Source: JACKBK01 sp963707275 (lineage in GTDB: Bacteria > Chloroflexota > Anaerolineae > JAAEKA01). Taken from it: DNA of 64,000 bases. This document shows positions 1-8,131 of the stretch, in pieces (position 1 is the stretch's first letter; the number at the start of each line of letters is the position of its first letter). The stretch covers positions 744,001 to 808,000 of the forward strand of contig CAVPPH010000001.1 of NCBI GenBank assembly GCA_963707275.1, written 5' to 3'. The notes under the pieces were generated by a model, which did not search any database, was not told where the DNA came from, and saw only the letters and a program-made list of their open reading frames with translations. The translations under genes were made by a program, and so were the position numbers.

Positions 1-633
1 TGCCGTACGGGAACATCTCGATGTGCATCAGCTGGTACTTGTCGTCGGTGAACACGTCGGCCAGCGGCTCGCCGTACTTGGCCTGGAAATGCGCGTCGGC
101 TTCTTTGGCCTGGCGCGGCATCCAGTTGCGGATGATGGTGTTCATCGGGTGGTCGGCGCTGCCGCAGTCCACGCCGATCCACTTGATCTTCTTGCTCTTG
201 CACCACATCGGCGAACTCCCGGTCAGGGCCGGGGTGCTTGACCATGTAGCGCGATCTCGTCGGCGGTGGGCTGGTCCCAGCCGAAGTGGTGATAGCCGGT
301 GTGGATGATCAGGATGTCGCCCTCGCGCACGTCGACCCGCTCCTCGACCATCTGCGAGGTGTAGATGTCGTAGTCGCCGGCGATGTCGGACAGGTCCACG
401 ACGACGCCGGGGCCGGTCAGGAAGTCCAGCGTCAGGCTGGCGATGTCCTTGCCGGGGGTGTAGAAGTGGATTTCGCCGTCGAGGTGCGTGCCCAGGTGGT
501 TGGAGTGGGTGACGAGCTGGCCGTTGGCGCCGTTGGGCGCCAGCCGCTTGAAGTACTTGACCTGCAGCGGCTCGTAGGTGGGCCAGGCCGGGGTGCCGAT
601 GCCGAGGGGGATGGTCAGGTCGATGAACTTCAT
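1..633 (-). CDS. Cyclase-family metal-dependent hydrolase (kynurenine formamidase-like), C-terminus beyond left edge
   Basis: Likely a soluble metal-dependent amide or ester hydrolase of the cyclase family (PF04199). The family metal motif HxGTH is visible as HLGTHLDG at residues 46-53, after an N-terminus that opens with the usual IDLTIPLG strand. The frame breaks near 248 and near 204, each time as if one extra base were present. Bridging them gives a continuous family-like reading through WIGVDCGSADHPMN and on to position 1, about 210 residues in all. The substrate cannot be told from sequence. A second member of the family lies at 36040-36709. The promoter side of this gene is occupied by a large palindrome (655-724). 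Confidence 0.8.
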
Positions 634-654
634 TGTTGTAGAATCTCCTCTGAT

Positions 655-724
655 CTCCTACTCTTACTCGTACTCCTACTCGTACTCCTCCGGACGAGTA
701 CGAGTACGAGTACGAGTAGGAGCA
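655..724. repeat. Palindrome of tandem CTCGTA hexamers and their complement
   Basis: The left arm (655-690) is five to six copies of CTCNTA. The right arm (694-722) is four copies of CGAGTA followed by GGAG. The arms can pair over about 29 bases with two mismatches around a short CTCCGG-containing loop. It lies between two genes read leftwards, downstream of the small gene and upstream of the cyclase gene. There is no T-tract, so it does not look like a simple terminator. A related element made of GGACGA/CGAGTA units is at 39218-39341. Confidence 0.8.
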
Positions 725-748
725 GGAATGCGGGTGTGCGTGGGGAGC

Positions 749-962
749 CTACCAACTGCCGGTTTCGAGCCGGCCGGCGATGCGCGCCTGAACCTGCTCC
801 AGCAAGTCCGGTCTTTTCATCGTCCGGTAGCAGGGCCTGCATCTCGTTGAGCAGGAACGCTACCCACTCGGCGCGCTCACTGTCCGGTCGTGTGTTGATG
901 ACGAGTTCAGCCGAGGTTTGCAGGTTTTCGGTAATGACGTGGTCGTACGGGAAGGTAGCCAT
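749..962 (-). CDS. Small protein of unknown function (about 70 aa)
   Basis: I do not recognise this protein. It starts MATFPYDHVITEN, is mixed alpha/beta in character with an acidic middle (PDSERAEWVAFLLNEM), and ends in a predicted helix (VQARIAGRLETGSW) and a stop at 749-751. One apparent extra base near 806 must be skipped for the reading to reach that stop; without it the frame runs into the palindrome at 655-724 and becomes low-complexity. The start lies 30 bases after the stop of the GNAT-Dabb gene, so it is probably the last gene of that operon. Confidence 0.5.
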
Positions 963-992
963 CTGTTTCTCCTGTCGAATGGTTTGAAGCGG

Positions 993-1791
993 TTATTCTT
1001 GTTGGTAGTCCACCGCGGCCGCGGTGTCAGTTTGTTCGCGCATGGTCGCCAGCACTTCCTGGTGGCGGGGGTGGATCTGGTAGGCTTCCATGTCCGCCAG
1101 GCTGTCGAAGCGGGTGATAAGGGCGATATCGAAGGCGCGCGTCGATGGCACGACGTTGACGCCGACCTCGATGTGGCGCAGCATGCTGATTGTGCCATCC
1201 AGACTGCGTAGCACAGCCGCGGCGCGCTTGACGTTGTCAAGGCTGCGATCCTTGAGCTTGAAGAGGACGACATGCGTCAGCGGGCGCTCGCTGGCCGGTT
1301 GATCGTGCAGTAGCCTCGGCGCCCGCAGGCAGCGGCAGGCGCATCACCAGCTCGCCCTCCAACTCCTGGCCGGTGTACTGGAAGCCGTAGCGCTGGTAGA
1401 ACGGTCCGGGGTTGCCGTCGCCGAGGCTGTGGCTGACCAGCAGCTCGTGCGCGTCCGGTCGCGTTTTGACATAATCAACCAACAGATCCAGCGCGCGCCG
1501 GGCGAAGCCCATCCGCTGATACAACTCGCCGATCATCAACCGCCACAGGAAGTATTCTGGGGTCAGCGGATCGTCGTAGAGCATCAGGAACCCGACAGCA
1601 GTTTCGTCGGCATAGATCGCGCGATACCAGGCGCTCTTCTCGAAATGCGCCTGGGCCAGCGACACCGCGTTGGACGCAACAAAGCTCTGCTGTGCAGGCG
1701 CAACTTGCAAGCTGAGAATGGCCCAGAGATTGTTGTTGTCGATCGGGCGCAGTGACACGGCTGCGTCCCTGGTAACTGGTGCGCCAATCAT
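993..1791 (-). CDS. GNAT acetyltransferase fused to a C-terminal Dabb domain
   Basis: The N-terminal part (about residues 1-165) is a GNAT N-acetyltransferase: it contains FLMLYDDPLTPEYFLWRLMIGELYQRMGFARRALDLLV and a YGFQYTG C-terminal strand (split here only by prose). The C-terminal part (about 185-265) is a stress-responsive Dabb ferredoxin-like domain beginning THVVLFKLKD. The two lie in frames offset by one near 1317-1330. The Dabb frame has no ATG, GTG or TTG before its first strand, so a fusion with one extra base is the simplest reading, giving 265 residues. The ATG (1789-1791) overlaps the upstream phosphatase stop as ATGA, indicating translational coupling. Substrate unknown. Confidence 0.65.
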
Positions 1792-2465
1792 GCGGAAACT
1801 CCTTGCCGCGAAATGGGCAGGTGGTCGGTCATATTCAGGAAGTCGAGGTGTGGCCAGTTGCCCGGCTCGTTGACATTTTCCAGCGGCACGCTCAGCCGGC
1901 TGATGGAGCCACAGGCAAGCCGCATCCGGTAGGCGTAGTCCAGGCTCAGACCCAGGTAATGGGCGATGATGCAGCGCAGTGTGTCGGCGTGAGCTACAAT
2001 GATCGCCGCTCGTCGCCCTTCCGTTCCCATCAGTGCATCGACGGCAGCCACCGCTCGCAGCCGAACATCCTCCAGCAACTCGCCGCCGGGAAAGCGAAAG
2101 TGCGCCGGGCTTTGGAAGAACGCCGGCCACTGAGGGTCATGGTTTTGAATATCGCCAACCAGCATACCTTCCCAGCGCCCCACCAGGGTTTCGGCCAGGC
2201 CGTCATCCAGCACAACCTGCTTCTGCGGTTGCAGACAGCCGGCGATCCGTTCCGCAGTTTGACGAGCACGCATTACCGGACTGCTGACGATGACCGTCGA
2301 ACTGCCGTCAATACGGGCCGCCAGCCAGTTGCCTGCGGCCTGCGCCTCAGCCTCGCCGCGGGCATCCAGCGGCACATCCGACCGGCCGGCTACGCGCTGT
2401 TCGGTGTGCCACGCTGTCCAGCCGTGCCTGACCAAGTAGAGGCGAACCATGCCCGGATCGTTCAA
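1788..2465 (-). CDS. Histidine phosphatase family protein (phosphoglycerate mutase-like)
   Basis: An intact 225-residue member of the histidine phosphatase superfamily, probably a cytosolic phosphomonoesterase. The catalytic RHG motif is at residues 13-15 (LVRHGWTAWHT), the phosphate-binding arginine lies in SSPVMRARQTAE near residue 65, and the second catalytic histidine is in IIVAHADTLR near residue 157. It resembles the CobC / broad-specificity phosphatase branch, but no cobalamin genes are nearby, so no pathway is assigned. It overlaps its neighbours on both sides by ATGA (2462-2465 and 1788-1791), so the three genes should be translated from one mRNA. Confidence 0.88.
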   Translation of the reverse strand: MNDPGMVRLYLVRHGWTAWHTEQRVAGRSDVPLDARGEAEAQAAGNWLAARIDGSSTVIVSSPVMRARQTAERIAGCLQPQKQVVLDDGLAETLVGRWEGMLVGDIQNHDPQWPAFFQSPAHFRFPGGELLEDVRLRAVAAVDALMGTEGRRAAIIVAHADTLRCIIAHYLGLSLDYAYRMRLACGSISRLSVPLENVNEPGNWPHLDFLNMTDHLPISRQGVSA

Positions 2466-3421
2466 CGTTCGTTGTCGAACGCAGCCAGGAAGCCGGCCAG
2501 CATATCGGCCCCGGAAGTCGCGCCGACGAGCATCACCTGGTCTGCCACGTTGCGCAGCGGGGTAGGGTCTGCGTTGCTGAGCGCATCGATCAACTGATGC
2601 CAGACCTGTGAGAGCGCGCCGTCAGCCGCTGCGGCCATGAAAGCGAGGCTTAACTCGGTGGTCTGGTCGGACGCGCCTTGCAGGACAGCCTTACTTACCG
2701 CTTCAACCGTGAGACTTTCCTGCCTGCCGTTGCGGTCGATGGCCTGGTTGACTCGCAGGCCGACCAGCCAGCCGGCCAACCAGTCGTCGCCCGCCGGCGT
2801 CAGACCCGGTCCAAGACCTGCCAGCCGCCGTGCGGCCGTCTTGATCCGGTAAATATCGCTGTGCTGGTAGGCCGTCAGCAACGCGTGAATGGACAAACTG
2901 GCGCGGTTCAACATCGTCGCGTTGAACGAGCGACTGCCAAATGCACCGGCCAGCACAGGGGTATCCCGTCCCAGCAATTCCACCAGCGGTGAGGGAGGCG
3001 CGATGTTGCGATCGAGCCAGGCGAGGTTGGTGCGCACCACCTGCGGCCAGGCTGCGAGCCGGTCATACCTTGGCATCGGGTTCCACGATTTGGCGCGGCT
3101 CAGATCGATGCGCCAGCCGCGACCCACCAGCAGTCCGTGGCTGTCCGAGATCACCGGGTCGCCGATCTCGATCACCGAAAACAACTCGCTGCGGTTCAGG
3201 ACAACATTCAGCGGGCCGTCGCCGATGGCGCTGCTCACCAGGGAGTAGCGCTGTCCATCGGCGGCGACGATATTGCATACGTCCGCGAACACCGATTCCA
3301 CCGTCAGGTTCATGTGCGGCTCGAACACCAGCGTGCGGACGCGCTGGCTGACAGAGATGGCAGCGATGCCGCGGTTGTTGTTTGAATGTTGAGGGGTGCG
3401 CAAAGGAATAGGAACGGTCAT
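2462..3421 (-). CDS. AllH / DUF2877 family protein
   Basis: An intact 319-residue protein of the DUF2877 family, which includes AllH, the oxamate carbamoyltransferase subunit of purine (allantoin) degradation in enterobacteria. The family signature LGPGLTPAGDDWLAGW is near residues 203-218, followed by a conserved helix ending VGATSGADMLAGFLA near the C-terminus. None of the other allantoin genes (AllG, FdrA, carbamate kinase) is present, so function is uncertain. The first 36 residues have low family resemblance and a methionine at residue 37 is an alternative start. It is the first gene of the three-gene overlapping operon and is divergent from the tRNA-Ser at 3605. Confidence 0.75.
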   Translation of the reverse strand: MTVPIPLRTPQHSNNNRGIAAISVSQRVRTLVFEPHMNLTVESVFADVCNIVAADGQRYSLVSSAIGDGPLNVVLNRSELFSVIEIGDPVISDSHGLLVGRGWRIDLSRAKSWNPMPRYDRLAAWPQVVRTNLAWLDRNIAPPSPLVELLGRDTPVLAGAFGSRSFNATMLNRASLSIHALLTAYQHSDIYRIKTAARRLAGLGPGLTPAGDDWLAGWLVGLRVNQAIDRNGRQESLTVEAVSKAVLQGASDQTTELSLAFMAAAADGALSQVWHQLIDALSNADPTPLRNVADQVMLVGATSGADMLAGFLAAFDNER

Positions 3422-3563
3422 TGTGCACGGTTGCTTGCGGATTGAGAATCGCTTCCGACAGCGTCATGGTTGCGTCGGGCTTCCGGCAACATTCTAGCAC
3501 GCCGCGCACAAATGCGCCAGCTTGCAAGTCGAACTTCCTGCTGTCCGCGCAGCGATGCGAGAA

Positions 3564-3593
3564 TTGCTGCGTCGCCAGCCCCTGTGCTATAAT
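3564..3593 (+). promoter_or_regulatory. Sigma-70 type promoter of tRNA-Ser(CGA)
   Basis: TTGCTG (3564-3569) and a perfect TATAAT (3588-3593) are separated by 18 bases. The tRNA begins 11 bases downstream of the -10 box, consistent with a very short 5' leader. Confidence 0.6.
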
Positions 3594-3604
3594 CTCGCTG
3601 TCAG

Positions 3605-3695
3605 GGAGAGGTCGCATAGTTTGGCCGAGTGCACGCGTCTCGAACACGCGTAGGGCTTATCACCCTCGTGGGTTCAAATCCCACCCTCTCCGCCA
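3605..3695 (+). tRNA. tRNA-Ser (anticodon CGA), CCA encoded
   Basis: Cloverleaf with acceptor arms GGAGAGG / CCTCTCC, anticodon stem CGCGT / ACGCG around the loop CTCGAAC (anticodon CGA, reads UCG), a long class II variable arm and the T arm GTGGGTTCAAATCCCAC. The 3' end GCCA is encoded. The acceptor and T arms are identical to those of the second tRNA-Ser at 7576-7663. Confidence 0.95.
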
Positions 3696-3700
3696 CAAAG

Positions 3701-3727
3701 AAAAGCCCCGGAACTCCGGGGCTTTTT
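3701..3727 (+). terminator. Intrinsic terminator after tRNA-Ser(CGA)
   Basis: Stem AAGCCCCGG / CCGGGGCTT with a four-base loop and a following T-run, starting 6 bases after the tRNA. The A-run on the left arm lets it also stop leftward transcripts. Confidence 0.85.
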
Positions 3728-3749
3728 GTGTTGCGTCAGAATCGGCGTT

Positions 3750-4259
3750 TCAGAGGGATCTCAATCCCGTTGCCGCCTGCTCCAGTACCGTGACCTGCGC
3801 CTGGAGGCTGTTCCACCTCAGTGCCTTGGCTGCCGACACCCGGTGATGGCCATCGATTACGTAGTAGCTCTCGCCGTATTGGACTAGATCGACCGGCGGG
3901 ATGTATCGGCCCTGGCGGAAGAGCGATGCAACCGCCACCCAGCGCTGCTTGCTGTGATCGCTGATCGGGCGAAAGTCGCTGTCGAAGTCGAAGGTACGGC
4001 TGTGCTCCACCGTGCCAGTGATCCTGTCTAACGCCACGGTCTGCTCTCCCGCGTCTCGCGACGACAGATTGCTGTGCGCCCCTACCGCTGAACTCAGATC
4101 ACGCAAAGTAGCAGAGCGTCTGCTTGCCCACCCCCAGACCCCATCCCAAAGCCTTCGCCGCTTAAACTGGGCAAACAGACGCTCTGTCTCGGTCAACTCG
4201 CCAGGCACACCATCCCACGTCCTTCGCTGATTGCTCGTAACCTGTTGGTTGGTATACAT
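3750..4259 (-). CDS. ParB-like (ParB/Srx nuclease fold) protein
   Basis: A 169-residue protein whose C-terminal half carries a ParB/Srx-type core: a strand IPPVDLVQYGESYYVIDGHHR (written as two motifs: IPPVDLVQYG and YYVIDGHHRVSAA) followed by a helix, as in the ParB N-terminal nucleotide-binding domain. The N-terminal 80 residues are unassigned and positively charged. There is no HTH domain and no ParA partner, so this is a stand-alone Srx-like protein, not a chromosome-partition ParB. Start chosen at 4259 because AGGAAG lies 7-8 bases upstream; the frame is open further upstream to 4391. It diverges from the SARP-type regulator at 4464. Confidence 0.7.
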   Translation of the reverse strand: MYTNQQVTSNQRRTWDGVPGELTETERLFAQFKRRRLWDGVWGWASRRSATLRDLSSAVGAHSNLSSRDAGEQTVALDRITGTVEHSRTFDFDSDFRPISDHSKQRWVAVASLFRQGRYIPPVDLVQYGESYYVIDGHHRVSAAKALRWNSLQAQVTVLEQAATGLRSL

Positions 4260-4385
4260 TGGTCGCTTCCTGGTTCGGTCAAGTTCTGGTTCGCTGACAC
4301 GCAGAGCATACACCACTATCGTCGATAAATCGTCGAGACGGGCGTCCCCTTGCCGAATCCTCGCGCAATACGGTAAAATCGTCCC

Positions 4386-4457
4386 TGTCACCCTGTCACC
4401 CTGTCACCCTGTCACCCTGTCACCCTGTCACCCTGTCACCCTGTCACCCTGTTACCC
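4386..4457. repeat. 8-bp tandem repeat TGTCACCC, nine units
   Basis: Eight exact copies of TGTCACCC from 4386 followed by one variant TGTTACCC. The array ends 6 bases before the start codon of the SARP regulator and fills the place where a ribosome binding site would be expected; no Shine-Dalgarno sequence is visible. The other side faces the promoter region of the divergent ParB-like gene. Confidence 0.95.
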
Positions 4458-4463
4458 GCTCAC

Positions 4464-7400
4464 GTGAACACCACCCTCAACATCTCCATGTTCGGCAGTC
4501 CGGGCATCACCCTCGCTGGTGAGCCTGTGATTGGATTCGTCTCGCTCAAATCGCAGGCGCTGGTCTTCTATCTGGCCGCGACCGGTGAAACGCACCGGCG
4601 CAGTCACCTGGCCGGCCTGCTCTGGAGCGACACGACTGAGGAGCGGGCGCGCAAGAACCTGCGCGACGTCTTGTCCAATCTACGCCAGGTCATCGGCCCG
4701 TTCCTCGAGATCACTCGCCAGGAGGTCGCCATCGCGGGCGGCGCGGCGGTATCTGCCGATACCCTGGCTTTCGAAGCGGCCGTGCGCGCCGGCGGACCGG
4801 CATCGCTGGCCCGCGCTACTGCCCTCTACAGCGGCGACTTCCTGGCTGGTTTCTATCCGGATGGCGCGCCTTTGTTTGAGGAGTGGATGTTGGGACAGCG
4901 GGAACACTACCGGCTGCTGGCGCTGTACGCGCTGTCAGAACTGACCGGCTTCTACGTCGCGCAGGGGCAGTCGCTGCGCGCCATCGACACATTGACGCAA
5001 CTGCTGGCCGCCGACCCGTGGCGAGAGGACGCGCATCGCCAACTCATGGCGCTGCTGGCCGACGCGGGCGACAGCGGCGCGGCCATCGCCCAGTACCAGC
5101 GGCTGCGGACGATGCTGGATGATGAACTGGGCATGGAACCTGACGATGAGACCGAGGCGCTAGTTCAGCGAATTCGCGACGGCAGGCGGCCTGGCGGGTC
5201 TATCGAGCCAACCATCGCCGCGCCGTCCCGTCCAGCAGATGTCGCGATTGCCAGCAACATCCCGGCCCGCACGCACCCGTTCGTCGGGCGCGGGCAGGAG
5301 GTCGATCGCATGCTGGCGTCGATCGGCGATCCGGGCAGTCGTTTGCTCACGGTGGCCGGTCCGGGCGGCATGGGCAAGACCGAGTTGGCGCTGCACAGCC
5401 TGCGCGAGCTGCTGGCCGGCCCGCTGGCCCGCCTGTTCAGCGACGGCGTCTTCGTGGTTTCGCTGCATGCCGCTGACGGCGCAAGCCAGCCGGTCGTGTT
5501 GGCGGCGGCCATCGGCGACGCACTGGGGCTGGTCGCGTCGGAGCCGGTTCCTCTGGGGACGCTGGTGATCGAGCACCTGCGGACGCGGCGCGTCCTGTTG
5601 CTGTTGGACAGCTTCGAGCACTTGCTGGGCGCGCGCGACTTTGTGGCTGAACTGCTGGCCGCGGCCAAAGGGCTGATGGTAGTCGTGACCTCGCGACACA
5701 GCCTGGGGCTGCTCGGCGAGCATCTGCTCACGTTGCGCGGGCTGGATGTGCCGCCGCAGGCCAGTTCGCTGGCAAGCGATCACAACTATACCGCCTTACA
5801 GCTTTTCCAGCAGCAGGCGCGCGCCGTCGCGCCGGACTTTGCGCTCGACGCCGCTAATGGCGCGGCCGTGGCGCGTATCTGCCGCCGCGTGGACGGGCTG
5901 CCGCTGGGTGTGATGCTGGCAGCTTCTCTCGTCCGCTACCTCAGCGTGGATGAGATCGCCAGCGAGCTGGAGCGCGACGTTCGTTTTCTGGATACAGGCG
6001 CGGCCAGCGGGCAGCGCGGGCTGCGCAGCGTCTTCGACCACTCGTGGCGTCTGCTGGAACCGCAGTACCGGCGCAGCCTCGTCAGGCTGGTGCAGTTCCG
6101 CGGCGGGTTCACGCGGGCGGCTGCCGCGGCGCTGGCGGATGCTTCCCTGGCCGGTCTGGCATTGCTGATGGACGCCTCCTTTCTGCGGCGCGCGCCAGCG
6201 GCCGGTTCAGCCGGTGACGCCAGCCGCTACGAGGTCATCGAGGTGCTGGGCGCGTTTATCGCCGAGCAGGTGAGCGCCGGTGAAGAGGCACACCTGCGCA
6301 GCCAGCACAGCCGCTATTTTCTGGACTGGCTGGACGAGTTGGCCGGCGAGTTTCTGGGCCGCGGCCAGCGGCGGGCTGTCGACGCGCTGACAGCCGATCT
6401 GGACAATGTGCGCGCCGCCTGGGATTGGGCGGTGATGCAGCGGGACGCGGCGGCGCTGGATCGCGCCGCGCTGGGCCTGTTCCGCTACTACGAGATGCGC
6501 AGTCTCTTCCGCGAAGGCGCCGAACGTTTTGTCGCGGCTGCGCAAGCCCTCGATGGACCGGAACTGGAACGCGCCCGTGCCCGGTTGCTGGCGCGCGGCG
6601 CTTGGTTCGCCTTTCAGATGAGTCGCCAGCAGGAAGCGCGCGCCTGGTTGGAGCAGGGCGTGGCGCTATTCCGCGACAAAGCGGATCGGCTGGAGCAGCT
6701 ATTCTGTCTCAACTACCTTGCGGCGGTGCTGCAGCACGGCGGCGACTACGCGGCGGCTCGCAGCCACGCCGAAGCTGCCTTGCGGCTGGCGCGCCAGTGC
6801 GCCGACGTGCATAACGTGGTCGTCGCGCAGAACATCCTCTCGCAGATCGCCTACGAGGTCGGTGAGTTCGACAGGGCGCGCCGGCTCGCGCAGGTCAGTC
6901 TGGCGCTGGACCGGGAGCGGGGCAATACTTGGAGTACGGCGTTTTCCCTGGTCAACGTCGGGCGCGCCCTGCTGGCGCTGGGCGAGTTCGGCAGCGCCAA
7001 TTCCTGCTTCACAGAGGCGCTGAAGATCCGCAAGGCGATTGGCGATCCGCGCGGCATGGGGTACTGCCTGAACCTGCTGGGCGACGCGGCGGCAGCACAG
7101 GAGGACAGCAATGAGGCGCGCCGAAAGTACGCCGAGGCGCTTGCGCTGTTCGAGGGGATATCCAATCTGCAGGGCGCCGGCGAGAGCCTGCTGCGGCTGG
7201 GCCGCCTGGCGCTGACCAGCGGTGAACTGGCCGAGGCCGAGCGCACGCTGTTGGAGGCGCTGCGGCGGGCAAGTCTGGTGGGTGTATTGCCGCTGCAACT
7301 GGCGGTGCTGGCGGAAATGGCGGTGGTGCACTGGCGGCAGGAGGATACGCAGGCTGACGAGCTGGCGCGGCTGGTTCTCTGCCACAGTGCGGCGCGCGAC

Positions 7401-7538
7401 GTCAGCCGCGCCCGGCTGGATTGGTTCAGCGTTGCCGGTGACGTGGCCGCCGCCGATGATTGCGACGCCTTGCTACGCGACACCGTGGGCCGCTTGCTGG
7501 CGACGGCTGAACTCGCTGCTGTCGCTGTCGAGATTTGA
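4464..7538 (+). CDS. SARP/BTAD transcriptional regulator with NB-ARC ATPase and TPR repeats
   Basis: An intact 1024-residue AfsR-like regulator. Order of domains: winged-helix OmpR-type DNA-binding region (about 5-90), bacterial transcriptional activation BTAD domain (about 95-245), NB-ARC STAND ATPase with Walker A AGPGGMGKTEL near 297 and Walker B VLLLLDSFEHLL near 375, then a long C-terminal superhelix of TPR-like repeats (about 690-990). Such proteins switch on transcription after NTP-dependent oligomerisation triggered by ligand sensing through the TPR region. Start taken as GTG at 4464; an internal ATG at residue 9 is the alternative. Target genes are not evident; neighbours are tRNA and SRP RNA genes. 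Confidence 0.88.
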   Translation: MNTTLNISMFGSPGITLAGEPVIGFVSLKSQALVFYLAATGETHRRSHLAGLLWSDTTEERARKNLRDVLSNLRQVIGPFLEITRQEVAIAGGAAVSADTLAFEAAVRAGGPASLARATALYSGDFLAGFYPDGAPLFEEWMLGQREHYRLLALYALSELTGFYVAQGQSLRAIDTLTQLLAADPWREDAHRQLMALLADAGDSGAAIAQYQRLRTMLDDELGMEPDDETEALVQRIRDGRRPGGSIEPTIAAPSRPADVAIASNIPARTHPFVGRGQEVDRMLASIGDPGSRLLTVAGPGGMGKTELALHSLRELLAGPLARLFSDGVFVVSLHAADGASQPVVLAAAIGDALGLVASEPVPLGTLVIEHLRTRRVLLLLDSFEHLLGARDFVAELLAAAKGLMVVVTSRHSLGLLGEHLLTLRGLDVPPQASSLASDHNYTALQLFQQQARAVAPDFALDAANGAAVARICRRVDGLPLGVMLAASLVRYLSVDEIASELERDVRFLDTGAASGQRGLRSVFDHSWRLLEPQYRRSLVRLVQFRGGFTRAAAAALADASLAGLALLMDASFLRRAPAAGSAGDASRYEVIEVLGAFIAEQVSAGEEAHLRSQHSRYFLDWLDELAGEFLGRGQRRAVDALTADLDNVRAAWDWAVMQRDAAALDRAALGLFRYYEMRSLFREGAERFVAAAQALDGPELERARARLLARGAWFAFQMSRQQEARAWLEQGVALFRDKADRLEQLFCLNYLAAVLQHGGDYAAARSHAEAALRLARQCADVHNVVVAQNILSQIAYEVGEFDRARRLAQVSLALDRERGNTWSTAFSLVNVGRALLALGEFGSANSCFTEALKIRKAIGDPRGMGYCLNLLGDAAAAQEDSNEARRKYAEALALFEGISNLQGAGESLLRLGRLALTSGELAEAERTLLEALRRASLVGVLPLQLAVLAEMAVVHWRQEDTQADELARLVLCHSAARDVSRARLDWFSVAGDVAAADDCDALLRDTVGRLLATAELAAVAVEI

Positions 7539-7563
7539 GCAGGCGCGCGGCCGGTGGTATAAT
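7535..7563 (+). promoter_or_regulatory. Promoter of tRNA-Ser(GGA)
   Basis: TTGAGC (7535-7540, overlapping the stop codon of the regulator) and TATAAT (7558-7563) with a 17-base spacer; the tRNA begins 13 bases after the -10 box. Confidence 0.65.
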
Positions 7564-7575
7564 CGAACTGTTCTT

Positions 7576-7663
7576 GGAGAGGTCGCATAGTTCGGTCTAG
7601 TGCGCGCGCCTGGAGAGCGCGTATCCCCTTTGGGGATCGTGGGTTCAAATCCCACCCTCTCCG
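7576..7663 (+). tRNA. tRNA-Ser (anticodon GGA), CCA not encoded
   Basis: Acceptor GGAGAGG / CCTCTCC, anticodon stem CGCGC / GCGCG around CTGGAGA (anticodon GGA, reads UCC/UCU), long variable arm TATCCCCTTTGGGGATC and the same T arm as the first tRNA-Ser. The sequence after the discriminator G is CCTT, so the CCA end must be added after transcription, unlike the tRNA at 3605. Confidence 0.95.
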
Positions 7664-7674
7664 CCTTGATTGAG

Positions 7675-7708
7675 AGAGCTGATGTCCTGGACATCGGCTC
7701 TTTGTTTT
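7675..7708 (+). terminator. Intrinsic terminator after tRNA-Ser(GGA)
   Basis: A 12-bp stem (7675-7686 with 7690-7701, one G-U pair) with a 3-base loop, followed by a TTGTTTT tract. Confidence 0.75.
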
Positions 7709-7916
7709 GGAGAGAGGAGGAAGAGGCAAAAGAGGGAAGCGGGGAGATGAAGGATGCCGCGGGCAATACTGTCCAAGATGACAACAGTGCGACCTGTAAT
7801 TTGCAGCTTGCCATTTGAGAACCGCTGATCTACCGGAACTCGCGGATCAGCATTTCCATGTGCCACTTGCCATACACGTTCCGCCATCTGACCTCGATCT
7901 TGAAAATAGCGCTCAC

Positions 7917-7996
7917 TGTCATTGCGAGCCGTCTGCGGCGAAGCAATCTCTCGGCTTTACCAGAGAGACTGCTTCGGCCGCCGCCTCGCAGTGACA
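7917..7996. repeat. Dispersed REP-like palindrome (CATTGCGAGCC family), copy 1
   Basis: Begins with TGTCATTGCGAGCCGTC, contains GAAGCAATCTCTCGG and its near complement AGAGAGACTGCTTCGG, and ends CGCAGTGACA. A second copy is at 35954-36032. Elements of this type recur between genes in many bacterial genomes. The stretch 7709-8096 holds this element and no convincing gene. Confidence 0.8.
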
Positions 7997-8096
7997 TCAT
8001 AGCAGGTGAGCCGTCAGTGCTCCGCTCTTTTCATCCATCGGGGTGCCGGGCGCAGCCCGTCCTGGCGGCTGACTTCTGTCTTCTGCCAAGTGCAAC

Positions 8097-8125
8097 TTGC
8101 TCCACATGTCGCAATGAAGTATACT
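8097..8125 (+). promoter_or_regulatory. Promoter of the SRP RNA
   Basis: TTGCTC (8097-8102), a 17-base spacer and TATACT (8120-8125). The first base of the RNA terminal helix at 8132 is 7 bases downstream, where a transcription start is expected. Confidence 0.7.
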
Positions 8126-8131
8126 GTCTGT

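Noticed and set aside
4386..4457. CRISPR-like array
   Set aside because: The unit is 8 bases with no spacers and no cas genes; it is a simple tandem repeat.
7600..7818. 72-residue frame beginning inside the tRNA-Ser(GGA)
   Set aside because: Overlaps the tRNA and its terminator; low-complexity glutamate run, no ribosome site.
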